64,000 nt of DNA from Oligoflexus sp. (GTDB lineage Bacteria; Bdellovibrionota_B; Oligoflexia; Oligoflexales; Oligoflexaceae), in contig NZ_DASTAT010000099.1 in assembly GCF_035712445.1 (NCBI RefSeq), positions 1-64,000 of the forward strand. The letters run 5' to 3'. A program made the translations under genes and the position numbers. The notes below the pieces were generated by a model. That model was not told the origin of the DNA, made no database searches, and saw only the letters and a program-made list of their open reading frames with translations. Shown here in pieces: positions 1-7,901 of the stretch (position 1 is its first letter; the number at the start of each line of letters is the position of its first letter).

Positions 1-114
1 ATCGCGTTCAACTACTTCCAACGTCAGATCAAAGTTATCGCAACTGATGCGCAAGCCATGGTGAGCACCCTGGTTGCAGGTCTGGGCGACGACTTCAACC
101 CCAAAGGCAAATAA
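1..114 (+). CDS. C-terminal end of ExbB/TolQ/MotA-family proton channel (partial)
   Basis: Only the last 37 codons are in the window, read in frame 1 to a TAA stop at 112-114. They end with a short hydrophilic tail (GLGDDFNPKGK). By itself the tail is not diagnostic. The ExbD gene that follows 30 bases downstream makes an ExbB/TolQ-type inner-membrane proton-channel subunit the natural assignment, because the two subunits are almost always co-transcribed. The family call is therefore inference from context. Confidence 0.6.
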   Translation: MAFNYFQRQIKVIATDAQAMVSTLVAGLGDDFNPKGK

Positions 115-144
115 TTTTTGTTGTAAGCCTGAAAGGAAAAAGAC

Positions 145-615
145 ATGGCCGGTGGAGCATTGGATAACAACGATGAAGAGATCTCGGGTATCAACGTCAC
201 CCCGTTGGTTGACATCATGCTCGTACTGCTCATCATCTTCATGGTGACAGCGACCTTTATCGCGAACAAAGCAATCGAACTGAAACTGCCCGAAGCGGAT
301 TCGGCTCAGACCCAAAAGCCTGACGAAAAAACCATGACCTTTGCGATCGACAAAGATGGCAAGCTCTGGCTCGACGACAAGCAAGTCGGTTTCGATGAGG
401 TGGGTCCTGCGATCCGCGCCGAACGTGATAAGAAACCAGGAGTGAACCTGGCTGCCAGCATCAGTGCTGATGCCAAGACTCCTTATGAAGTTGTGGTGAA
501 GCTCATAGATATCGTTCGCAAGAATGAGATCATCGACTTTGCGATCACGACCGATCCAGCCTCGACGCCAGCTCCTGGCAGCGAAGGCGCGGCCCCTGCT
601 CCCGCAGCGCCGTAA
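145..615 (+). CDS. exbD: ExbD/TolR-family biopolymer transport protein
   Basis: A 156-residue inner-membrane protein with one N-terminal transmembrane helix (about residues 20-40) and a periplasmic domain. The family signature is visible: ISGINVTPLVDIMLVLLIIF, with the conserved membrane aspartate at position 23 that carries protons in ExbD/TolR. Together with the partial upstream gene it should energise a TonB-type or Tol-type system. The C-terminus is an unusual low-complexity Ala/Pro tail after residue 135. The start follows AAAGGAAAAAGAC. No tonB/tolA gene follows, so its energised partner is elsewhere. An inverted repeat with a T-run after the stop suggests the operon ends here. Confidence 0.9.
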   Translation: MAGGALDNNDEEISGINVTPLVDIMLVLLIIFMVTATFIANKAIELKLPEADSAQTQKPDEKTMTFAIDKDGKLWLDDKQVGFDEVGPAIRAERDKKPGVNLAASISADAKTPYEVVVKLIDIVRKNEIIDFAITTDPASTPAPGSEGAAPAPAAP

Positions 616-630
616 AGTTTAGACTTTGCA

Positions 631-684
631 GAGCCTGTCAGGTATTGTCGTCCATGATGACATTATTTGGCAGGCTCTTTTTAT
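631..684 (+). terminator. Probable rho-independent terminator after exbD
   Basis: GAGCCTG at 631-637 pairs with CAGGCTC at 671-677, followed by TTTTTATTTT. The loop is long (about 33 bases), so the hairpin is weaker than a classical terminator. Its position, just after the exbD stop and before the kinase gene at 709, fits termination. Confidence 0.5.
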
Positions 685-708
685 TTTGGCTTGTGAGGCC
701 CTTCTTTC

Positions 709-2220
709 ATGCCCGCACTGAACCCTCCTTCGCGCCAGAAACGGCAACTGATTACCTGGAACGAACTTAAGATTTCCACTCCGATCCTGGCTTCGGTCTT
801 CCTGCTCGGAACCTTCATCGAGCCCTTTATCGGTCACGTGGCGGTCGGCATTTTCTTCATGATCGCGATCGCGGTATCAGGACTTTTCTTTGCCCGCATC
901 ACCATCTTCAGCCTCGCTTCGCTTCTGATCCTGATCTACTACTACTGGCTCTTTCCCCCGGATGAACCCAAAGACGTTCCGACTGTGGTCGCGCTTTTCA
1001 TCGCGGCCGTGAGTATCGGTGGGCTTGTCAATCAACTAAAGAACCAGGCGAATGCCCTGCATCTGCGTGAACAGGCCACCCAGCTTCTCTATACGCTGGC
1101 CCGTGAACTGGCCCAGGCTCAATCGCGGGATGATGTCGCTCAGATTTCCTGTACGTCGATGAGCAGCCTCTTTGAACAGAACGTGGCGCTGGCCTTCATC
1201 TCCTTCAATGAATCCGCGCCTGCCTCACTGGAATGGCATCCTGCGAGTCAATTCCAGGCCCAGGCCACGGAAACTCAGGAGCTGCTGGAGACCTTCCAGG
1301 ATGAAAAGTCGACCCGGGATTTCGCGCTTTATAAAACCCACTCGGGACGGGTGTACTTGCCCTTGATTGGCCGGGATGGTCTGGTCGGTATTCTTCTCGT
1401 GGCAAATTCGAACCTTCTGGAAAAAAGCGAGGATAAGCAGCGCCACGCCGCCATGTCAGCCCACCAAATTGCTGTGGCCATCGAGCGGGAAAATTTTCAG
1501 GCCCGGTCCCGCACGGTCGAGGTTATGGAGCGCACTCAGAAGCTTTATAAGACCCTGCTCAATTCCGTGTCGCACGAACTGAAAACGCCCCTGGTGGCCA
1601 TCACAGGCTCGTCCAGTGCCCTGATGGATGACACCACCAGTCGCGATCCCCAACTGGTCCAGAATCTGGCCGCAGAAATCCTGACCGCCTCCAAACGCCT
1701 GCGCAGTGTGGTCGAGAATCTGCTCGACATGTCCCGGATTGACTCAGGCATGCTCAAGCCACGCCGTGAGTACTGCGATGTCCGGGATCTTTTGGCCGTG
1801 GTCGTTCAGCGCCTGGAACTGGAGGGCTATCCCCAGTCGATTCGGCTCGACTTTCAAAAAGACATTCCCGAGATCTGGGTTGATCCTGTTCTGGTGGACC
1901 AGGCCCTGGCCAATATCATCCACAATGCCCGGGTTTACACGCCAAAAGGCACATTCATCGAAATCTCTGTACGAGCCTCTCAAGATTGTGCCTATATTTC
2001 CGTTCGGGATCATGGACCGGGCCTCGCAGAACCAGGCAAAGTCTTCGAGAAGTTCTACCGTGGTTCGCCTCAAAATCCAGGCGGTCTGGGACTCGGCCTT
2101 TCGATTGCCCAGGGCTTTATTGAAGCCCAGGGCGGGCATATAGAAGCCGCGAACCATCCCGAGGGAGGCGCGATGTTCACCATCACCCTTCCCTGTCATC
2201 AACAGGCGCTCCCCTCTTAA
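709..2220 (+). CDS. KdpD-like sensor histidine kinase (short form: DUF4118-GAF-HisKA-HATPase)
   Basis: A 503-residue membrane kinase. Residues 20-110 hold a compact bundle of hydrophobic helices typical of the DUF4118 region of KdpD. A GAF-like domain (about 125-265) follows, then a HisKA box with SVSHELKTPL (phosphorylated His289), an N-box IIHNARVYTP, and G boxes DHGPGL and GGLGLGLSIA. Compared with full KdpD (about 900 residues) the N-terminal cytosolic KdpD/Usp sensing region is missing. The gene is followed after 27 bases by its response regulator. No kdpFABC potassium pump lies nearby, so the pair may regulate something other than potassium uptake, or act on a distant kdp locus. Confidence 0.85.
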   Translation: MPALNPPSRQKRQLITWNELKISTPILASVFLLGTFIEPFIGHVAVGIFFMIAIAVSGLFFARITIFSLASLLILIYYYWLFPPDEPKDVPTVVALFIAAVSIGGLVNQLKNQANALHLREQATQLLYTLARELAQAQSRDDVAQISCTSMSSLFEQNVALAFISFNESAPASLEWHPASQFQAQATETQELLETFQDEKSTRDFALYKTHSGRVYLPLIGRDGLVGILLVANSNLLEKSEDKQRHAAMSAHQIAVAIERENFQARSRTVEVMERTQKLYKTLLNSVSHELKTPLVAITGSSSALMDDTTSRDPQLVQNLAAEILTASKRLRSVVENLLDMSRIDSGMLKPRREYCDVRDLLAVVVQRLELEGYPQSIRLDFQKDIPEIWVDPVLVDQALANIIHNARVYTPKGTFIEISVRASQDCAYISVRDHGPGLAEPGKVFEKFYRGSPQNPGGLGLGLSIAQGFIEAQGGHIEAANHPEGGAMFTITLPCHQQALPS

Positions 2221-2247
2221 TAAGGGATGTCCATAAACGGAGAGAGT

Positions 2248-2985
2248 ATGAATCAGAGCAAAAAGCAGCACCTGCTCGTTATCGACGACGAAAATCAGAT
2301 CCGGCGATTCATTCGCCTGGCGCTGGCACCGCACGGCTACGAAGTGCATGAAGCCAGGACCGGGGAAGAGGGCATTCAGATGGCTATTCAACAAAGCCCG
2401 GATGGCATTATCCTCGACCTCGGCCTGCCCGATATGGATGGCATCCGGGTTCTGCACCAGCTGCGCGAGTGGTATCAGGGACCGATCATTATACTCTCTG
2501 TGCGTGATGACGAGGAAAGCATCGTGAATGCTTTGGATTCGGGAGCGCATGATTATATTCGCAAGCCCTTCATGCTCGGGGAACTCCTGGCCCGTCTGCG
2601 GCTGGCCATGCGCAGCCATCAGGTGGGTCTGGCAACGCCGGTCTATAGTTCGGGCGGTCTGGTGGTTGACCTTGCGACGCGAAAAGTCACGCTGGATGGA
2701 AAGGAAATTCGTCTGACTGTGACCGAGTATGAGCTTTTGAAATGTCTCATCAAACACCGGGGCAAGGTGCTGACTCATAACCAGATCCTGACCGAAGTAT
2801 GGGGCCCCAAATCGGTCGAGCACATTCAGTATCTGCGCGTCTACATCGGTCATCTGCGGCAGAAACTCGAAACAGACGCCAACAAACCCAAGCTCATCAT
2901 CACCGAGCCCGGCGTGGGGTACCGTATGCAGAATCTGGAATCCCCGACCTCGGAAACACCGGAACCTGTGAGCTCAGAAGCCTGA
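2248..2985 (+). CDS. KdpE-like OmpR-family response regulator
   Basis: A 245-residue two-domain regulator. The receiver domain shows the acidic pair VIDDE, the phospho-acceptor Asp57 in IILDLGLPD and the conserved lysine in YIRKPF. A C-terminal winged-helix DNA-binding domain follows (about 130-228), ending GVGYRM, typical of KdpE/OmpR. A more upstream ATG exists at 2227, but the ATG at 2248 sits behind a good ribosome site (GGAGAGAGT), so I use that. The gene is 27 bases downstream of the KdpD-like kinase, its evident partner. The last 15 residues are a Pro/Glu/Ser-rich tail outside the domain. Confidence 0.9.
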   Translation: MNQSKKQHLLVIDDENQIRRFIRLALAPHGYEVHEARTGEEGIQMAIQQSPDGIILDLGLPDMDGIRVLHQLREWYQGPIIILSVRDDEESIVNALDSGAHDYIRKPFMLGELLARLRLAMRSHQVGLATPVYSSGGLVVDLATRKVTLDGKEIRLTVTEYELLKCLIKHRGKVLTHNQILTEVWGPKSVEHIQYLRVYIGHLRQKLETDANKPKLIITEPGVGYRMQNLESPTSETPEPVSSEA

Positions 2986-3972
2986 TCAATTGAATCCGTA
3001 AAGATAGGGCGCCTTGCTTCCACGCCTGTCCACGATCACCCAGTAAAGATGGTCCGACAGCGTGGGAATGTGCAGGACAAAGATCCAGTTGTCCTGGGTA
3101 CTCTCACCCTGTTCGGGGGGATAGTCCTGGCCTTTGATGATCCCACCCAAATGTAGAGCCAGAGACGTGCCGGGATTTTGCATCTGCTCCCGCAAAAACT
3201 GTCGCGCGGCTGTTTCCTGATCCCGGGTTAAGCTGTCGCTGAGTCTTTCCCCTTGCGTGGATGCCCAGCCGTGCGCTGCGATCGTAAGGGGCGCTTCGAT
3301 TGCATCGAAGTTATCAAAGATCACAGCCATGGCCAGCTGAGTGGCCTGGGAAACGCTTACCTTATCGGCCTTCCCATTTTTCATCTGCTTTTCAAGAGCC
3401 TCGGCATTGGCGAGCAGGTGCAGCCCTGGAAAACCAAAATCATCCTGAATAATGCGATCGGCTCGAGCGATCTCGGCCACAGCTGATTCAGAAACGGACG
3501 AGCTTGAAGACGGCACAGGTTCTCCTCGACATAAAAGCGGCACGGTAGCCCCAAAACTGCCACGCACGGCATCCAGCATGGCATAAGCTCGGAAGCTGCT
3601 CGCGGTTTCAGGGACTGCAGCTGGCAGAAGCATATAGCCCTGTTCCAAAGCAGGGATGGGATCCAGGCTGAACTGCTGAAAGTCCTGATAGCGGACGGGT
3701 TCATAGTCCTGATTGGCGACGACACCCTTGCCGGAACCTTTGGCCGACGCCCAGCACGAGGCGCCTGCGACACAATCAACCGCCAGCTGCAGCGTATAGT
3801 TGAGCCGGGTATGACCGTAGCCAAGCGACTCCCAAACACCCTGGGCTTTCACAGTTACGTCACGGCCAAAGCTTTGAAATCCCTGCGGAGAGCCGCAGTT
3901 TATCGAGTAAGCCCGCGCATTCGCGATGGGGGTCAGGCCCAAGGCCGCAAGCATGATCAATGGTTTCAACAA
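2986..3972 (-). CDS. Secreted protein of unknown function
   Basis: I do not recognise this family. The product has a clear cleavable signal peptide (hydrophobic core followed by ANARA) and then about 300 mostly soluble residues, with paired cysteines around DCVAGASC and a Ser-rich stretch in the middle (SSSSSVSES). The frame is open from a GTG at 3999, but the better ribosome site (GGAG, 7 bases before) belongs to a TTG at 3972, giving a normal-length signal peptide. Its stop abuts the stop of the convergent response-regulator gene with no spacer. Confidence 0.65.
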   Translation of the reverse strand: MLKPLIMLAALGLTPIANARAYSINCGSPQGFQSFGRDVTVKAQGVWESLGYGHTRLNYTLQLAVDCVAGASCWASAKGSGKGVVANQDYEPVRYQDFQQFSLDPIPALEQGYMLLPAAVPETASSFRAYAMLDAVRGSFGATVPLLCRGEPVPSSSSSVSESAVAEIARADRIIQDDFGFPGLHLLANAEALEKQMKNGKADKVSVSQATQLAMAVIFDNFDAIEAPLTIAAHGWASTQGERLSDSLTRDQETAARQFLREQMQNPGTSLALHLGGIIKGQDYPPEQGESTQDNWIFVLHIPTLSDHLYWVIVDRRGSKAPYLYGFN

Positions 3973-4217
3973 AGCGGATCTCCACGAAAGAATAAACACC
4001 CTTCGCTTCTATAGCTTTTCAGCGTCAAGCGAAACTGACTTTTTTAGGCCGCCAGCTGTCCAATAATTCGAGAGTATTGGCAAAATTCCAGTGACATGAG
4101 CAGCCGACACGGATTGAGTGTTCGGCCCCAGCAGCAAAAGTAAGAATACACCCCTTAATCCGCTGCAACGCGAGCCGAAACGTTGGGGTGGACTTGGACC
4201 TGAAGACAAGGCGAACC

Positions 4218-5132
4218 ATGAAGGCAAACAAAGTCTGGACCAAACCTCTTCTTCTCCGCTGGAGTCAAAACCTCTGGAGCCGGGTCCACCAGTGGAGCCA
4301 AAGGAGCGGCTGGCCCCTGGAAGCTGTGGTGCTTCGTCTTCTGATGCTACCCTTCCTGCCGCTTTATATGCTGCGTCTGGGCGCAGGCCAGGGCTTCGTC
4401 ACGTTCTATCGCTTTTTATGCGGCGAAGGCGGGTTCCCCGTCTACCGTTCCGAGCGTGATACCGGAACCATGGTGCGCGCGGACAGCACCGACCCTTGGG
4501 TCTTTCAGCAGGTCTTCATTCAGCAGGATTACAGGGCCCTGGCGCAAAAAGCGGAGATTCGCGTGATCATCGATGCGGGGGCCTATGTGGGTTATTCCTC
4601 GATTTATTTCGCGGAACTCTATCCGCATGCCTTCATCTATGCGCTCGAGCCGGAAGAGGAAAATTTTCAAGCCCTGCAGCGCAACACAAGGCATTATCCG
4701 AACATCAAAGCGATCCAGGCCGCTCTTTGGAAAGAGGAAGGCTTCGTCGAAGTGCATAAGGGCAGCGGTGAACAGTGGGCCTTTCAGGTGCATGCCGCGA
4801 AAACGCCCCGACCCGATCATATTCCTTCAGTCACCATTCAGAGCCTGATGCAGCAGTATCGTCTGCCGCGGATTGATATTCTGAAAATCGACATCGAAGG
4901 TGCGGAATCCGAAGTTTTTGAAGCCCCCGGCTGCCATGAGTGGCTCGGATCGGTGCGCATTCTTGTGGTCGAACTCCATGATCATCTTTATCCGGGCAGC
5001 GACCGGACGTTCCGCGAGGCCATCCAACAGTATGAATTCACAGTCCGAAGCAGCGGCGAGAATCTGATATTTGAAATGCCGGGCGCCATCGAAGCCCCGG
5101 CGCTCGCCAGCCCGCAACGCCGATTTTCCTGA
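4218..5132 (+). CDS. FkbM-family SAM-dependent methyltransferase
   Basis: A 304-residue protein with a Rossmann-type methyltransferase fold. The SAM-binding motif I is visible as VIIDAGAYVGYSSIYFA, the acidic end of strand two as IYALEPEEENF, and the FkbM-typical segment as IDILKIDIEGAESEVF. FkbM enzymes O-methylate sugars or polyketide-type substrates, but nothing here reveals the substrate. A hydrophobic patch near residues 30-60 may contact membrane. An in-frame GTG lies at 4188. I chose the ATG at 4218 because AAGG precedes it at proper distance. No glycan-synthesis genes are adjacent. Confidence 0.8.
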   Translation: MKANKVWTKPLLLRWSQNLWSRVHQWSQRSGWPLEAVVLRLLMLPFLPLYMLRLGAGQGFVTFYRFLCGEGGFPVYRSERDTGTMVRADSTDPWVFQQVFIQQDYRALAQKAEIRVIIDAGAYVGYSSIYFAELYPHAFIYALEPEEENFQALQRNTRHYPNIKAIQAALWKEEGFVEVHKGSGEQWAFQVHAAKTPRPDHIPSVTIQSLMQQYRLPRIDILKIDIEGAESEVFEAPGCHEWLGSVRILVVELHDHLYPGSDRTFREAIQQYEFTVRSSGENLIFEMPGAIEAPALASPQRRFS

Positions 5133-5198
5133 GCCCGCAATTCTGTTAAAATTAGGGAATTAAAAGCTGTTATAGCTATGTCCAGGAGGGCTCCTGTT

Positions 5199-5879
5199 GT
5201 GCGCTGCTTTCTCTCTCTCTCTGCCAGCATCCTCGTCGTCCTGCAGGCCATGGCTTGCCAGAAATCCAACTTTCAACGTGGGGACGCGGTCTACGCGCCT
5301 CCGCCCAGGCTTCAGGAACCGGTGGAAACCGAGCCTTTGCCTCCACCGGATACGGTCACGCTTCCGGCACCAGCCCCCAATCCTGAGCCCCTTTTTCAGG
5401 ACTGCGAGAAAGATCAGGAACGGCAGATGGTGGCTGAACTCTTTCCTTTGGCAGAGAACACGGAACACCTGCCTGACTTCAGCCAGATGAAAGCGACCAA
5501 AAAACTCTGTATGAGACAGCTTGATATTACCGACCGCGATTTCAAGGAAGGTTTTCCCGGAGTGGATGGTCTGATCGAATGGTTCGGCCTCGATATTCGC
5601 TTCAAGCTGAATGTGCCTGTGGCCGGCGATTACGAATTCATGCTGAATTCAGATGATGGCAGTCGACTCTTCATTGATGGCCGTGAAGTGATTGAAAATG
5701 ATGGCCAGCACTCGGAGCAGAAGAAGACCGCAGTCGTCGCCTTGACCGCAGGCCTGCATGAGCTGCGCCTGCCCTACTTCCAAGGCCCGCGTTACCGCAT
5801 CGCGCTGGAGCTGAAGTGGAAAGGCCCCGGCGACAGCGCCCACGCTTACATTCCGTTGAAGTTTATTCTGCGCCCTTGA
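5199..5879 (+). CDS. PA14-domain lipoprotein
   Basis: A probable lipoprotein of 226 residues. The signal ends in AMAC, followed by a Pro-rich linker to about residue 75 and a PA14-like beta-barrel domain with the hallmark NSDDGSRLFIDGREVI and YFQGPRYRIALELKWKGPG. PA14 domains usually bind carbohydrate. The frame opens with ATG at 5178, but the only ribosome site (AGGAGG, 5183-5188) lies inside that extension, so the GTG at 5199 is the likelier start. A paralogue with the same domain and very similar motifs sits at 60383-61333. The 3' end overlaps the convergent ribbon-helix-helix gene by 17 bases. Confidence 0.75.
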   Translation: MRCFLSLSASILVVLQAMACQKSNFQRGDAVYAPPPRLQEPVETEPLPPPDTVTLPAPAPNPEPLFQDCEKDQERQMVAELFPLAENTEHLPDFSQMKATKKLCMRQLDITDRDFKEGFPGVDGLIEWFGLDIRFKLNVPVAGDYEFMLNSDDGSRLFIDGREVIENDGQHSEQKKTAVVALTAGLHELRLPYFQGPRYRIALELKWKGPGDSAHAYIPLKFILRP

Positions 5880-6111
5880 CCGGATCTGGATCGGTATCGA
5901 CCCAACGAATTTCAAACATCCGACCGTCGGCTTCCTCGACCAGAAGCCGACGATCCGCGCTCTTCTCGATCCCCTCGATAAATTCACCATAACGAATAAG
6001 CTGCCGGATCACAGCCGTAACTGTGGTCTGACGCTCCAAAGCCCAGGTTTTGAGCTTTTCGACCTCGTCGATGGGCAGCGTGGTTTTGATGCGGACGCGT
6101 GGGCTCGTCAT
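5863..6111 (-). CDS. Small ribbon-helix-helix-like DNA-binding protein
   Basis: An 82-residue protein whose first half reads as a CopG/Arc-type ribbon-helix-helix: a short basic strand (RVRIKTTLP), then two helices (DEVEKLKTWALERQ and TVTAVIRQLIRYGEFIEG). The second half is acidic and may form a dimerisation or partner-binding extension. The ATG follows GGAGCTTTCC. Such proteins are often antitoxins or small repressors, but no toxin-like ORF is adjacent. A stand-alone regulator is therefore as likely. Confidence 0.65.
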   Translation of the reverse strand: MTSPRVRIKTTLPIDEVEKLKTWALERQTTVTAVIRQLIRYGEFIEGIEKSADRRLLVEEADGRMFEIRWVDTDPDPVKGAE

Positions 6112-6194
6112 GGAAAGCTCCGGTTGGGTGAATGCATGTGACCCGGCCGTTATAACAGGAAAGCCGGGTTCACCGCAACCGAAGGGATCAGCGC

Positions 6195-7079
6195 TTAGTC
6201 TTCGAAAATATAGTCCGTGACCTGAGCAAAGACGGTCGTGTCGCGGACCTGCTTTTGAACTTCATCCCCACTGATATAGGTATCGTAAGCGGGAATATCC
6301 GCTAGGAAGACCTGACTCCAGGCCGTGGTATAGCGTGCGAGCGTCTCGTGATAGCGCCCGCCGTTGGTGATGTCGCCATGCGCAAGATTATTGAACTTCG
6401 CAAAAGCCTTGGGCATGCTCGTTTCAAATTTGCGGAAGGCGGACAGAACCTTGTTCGGAGAGGCCACCGTATCCTTGGTGCCGGTCACGAAAAGCATGGG
6501 AATGGGATTGGTGGATGTTTTGGGATTGAAGGCGCAGAGCGTAACCGCCGACCGCACGCGTGAGCCCAGGGCATTGGCCGCCAGCACAGTGCCGGCGCCG
6601 CCATAGGAAAAACCCATGAGGCCAAGGCGATCCGGGTCCACACGCCCGGCGATGGGACTCGATCCCTGGTCGCTTTCATCCAAAAGAGTTTCCAGGGACG
6701 CCTGATGTCCAACCGACCAGACGCGGGCATCCAGGGAATAAGGATTGGTGGGCGTGAAGACGGCCACGATAAAACCATGACTGGCAAGATGCTGACCCAG
6801 CCAGGACATGTTTTCCTTGGTGTTGGTGAAACCACCGGACAGTGTTGTCGCGGGAAGGGTGGCCTCCATGCTGTTGTCGGGATAGTAAATGATCACAGAC
6901 CGGTAGTCTTTGTTGCTGCCGGGCGGCAGATAGGATTTGACCGTGTACGGTCCGGTCAGCCCTGGATTCTCCAGGACAATGGTTTCGGCCTCATTCAGTC
7001 CATAGCGCGAGGATCCGAAGTCCCCTCCACCGCAGGCCACGAGCGTAAAAGACAATAGTATCCCGATCAGACTCCGCAT
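6195..7079 (-). CDS. PET hydrolase/cutinase-like alpha/beta-hydrolase lipoprotein
   Basis: A 294-residue lipoprotein (LVAC, Cys16) with an alpha/beta-hydrolase fold. The nucleophile elbow is GFSYGG (Ser158), with Asp203 (GTKDTVA) and His234 (NLAHGD) in the expected places. The segment WLGQHLASHGFIVAVFTPTN and the SPIAGRVDPDRLGLMGFSYG stretch closely follow the bacterial polyester hydrolase (dienelactone hydrolase-like) family that includes cutinases and PETases. Known members cleave ester bonds in polymers or lipids. Differences are the elbow Tyr (Met is usual in PETases) and the replacement of the usual second-shell Trp after the Asp. I infer an exported esterase anchored to a membrane. The true substrate cannot be read from sequence. 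Confidence 0.75.
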   Translation of the reverse strand: MRSLIGILLSFTLVACGGGDFGSSRYGLNEAETIVLENPGLTGPYTVKSYLPPGSNKDYRSVIIYYPDNSMEATLPATTLSGGFTNTKENMSWLGQHLASHGFIVAVFTPTNPYSLDARVWSVGHQASLETLLDESDQGSSPIAGRVDPDRLGLMGFSYGGAGTVLAANALGSRVRSAVTLCAFNPKTSTNPIPMLFVTGTKDTVASPNKVLSAFRKFETSMPKAFAKFNNLAHGDITNGGRYHETLARYTTAWSQVFLADIPAYDTYISGDEVQKQVRDTTVFAQVTDYIFED

Positions 7080-7207
7080 AGCGGTCCCCCCTTGATCTGT
7101 GGATATGTTTACGACAATTATGTTAGATTCTAGCGACGGGGGGCCACAGTTTGGTATTCAGAAAAACTAAGTCGTCGTGGGTACAGTGGTGCTGACGTAA
7201 GTGAAGT

Positions 7208-7771
7208 TCAGGAGAGGCTGCCGTTTTCCAGCATCCATCTTTGCATGGCTTTGGTGACGATCAAGCGGAAGCGGCGCAGGTGGGACAGCACAGTATTGGA
7301 CTTCATATCCATGAGCTGACTGATCTCGCGGATCGAGTGTTGCTCCAGATAGAAGAGGCAGGCCACGTTCCGGCGAATGGGATCCTTGTGATTCTGAATC
7401 AGGTCGTGGAGCACGGCCAGGTGCTCTTCCAGCTGGAAAAGAGTCATCTCGAAGATTTCCGAGGCCGGCGCCTCGTCCACTTCATCCGCCACGCACGCGA
7501 TCGACACCAGGTGTCTTTGCTTTTTCAGAATTTTAATTTCGTTCAAACACTCATGACGCGCGATGACCTTGAGCCACGCGGTCAGCGCTGCCTGATTATC
7601 CAGCTGGTCGAGACCTTTCCAGGCCTTGATAAAAATATCCTGAACAAGGTCGTCCGCCGCGGCGTCGCGGAAATGGAACCGCCTCACGATGGAACGAACC
7701 AGGACTTCATAGTTAAGGTAAAAGCGGTTGAAATCCAGGCAGGTGGTACGTTCGCGAGCCAGAGCGTGCAT
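7208..7771 (-). CDS. ECF-type RNA polymerase sigma factor
   Basis: A 187-residue sigma-70 family protein. Region 2 shows VRSIVRRFHFRDAAADDLVQDIFIKAW (core binding and -10 recognition), and region 4 shows REISQLMDMKSNTVLSHLRRF, a helix-turn-helix for -35 recognition. The ORF continues upstream to 7861, but the ATG at 7771 follows AGGATCACC and removes a long unsupported extension. No anti-sigma gene with a membrane span is adjacent. Four tandem secreted-protein genes on the same strand lie immediately upstream, so those may be part of its regulon, but this is only positional inference. Confidence 0.85.
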   Translation of the reverse strand: MHALARERTTCLDFNRFYLNYEVLVRSIVRRFHFRDAAADDLVQDIFIKAWKGLDQLDNQAALTAWLKVIARHECLNEIKILKKQRHLVSIACVADEVDEAPASEIFEMTLFQLEEHLAVLHDLIQNHKDPIRRNVACLFYLEQHSIREISQLMDMKSNTVLSHLRRFRLIVTKAMQRWMLENGSLS

Positions 7772-7901
7772 GGTGATCCTCATTTGATCGGTGACTTGGC
7801 CATGCTGTTCGGAGGGTGAAAGACTTGTGTCCCAAAGAGAACAGCGCGAAGCCTTAAGCAAGGATTTTGCCAGGCTCGCGCTGCTTCAAAAACGTCAGCA
7901 T

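Noticed and set aside
1744..2853. Long open frame (369 codons) on the minus strand across the KdpDE-like pair
   Set aside because: It runs antisense to two genes with complete kinase and receiver motifs, and its translation shows no domain. Long antisense frames are common at this base composition.
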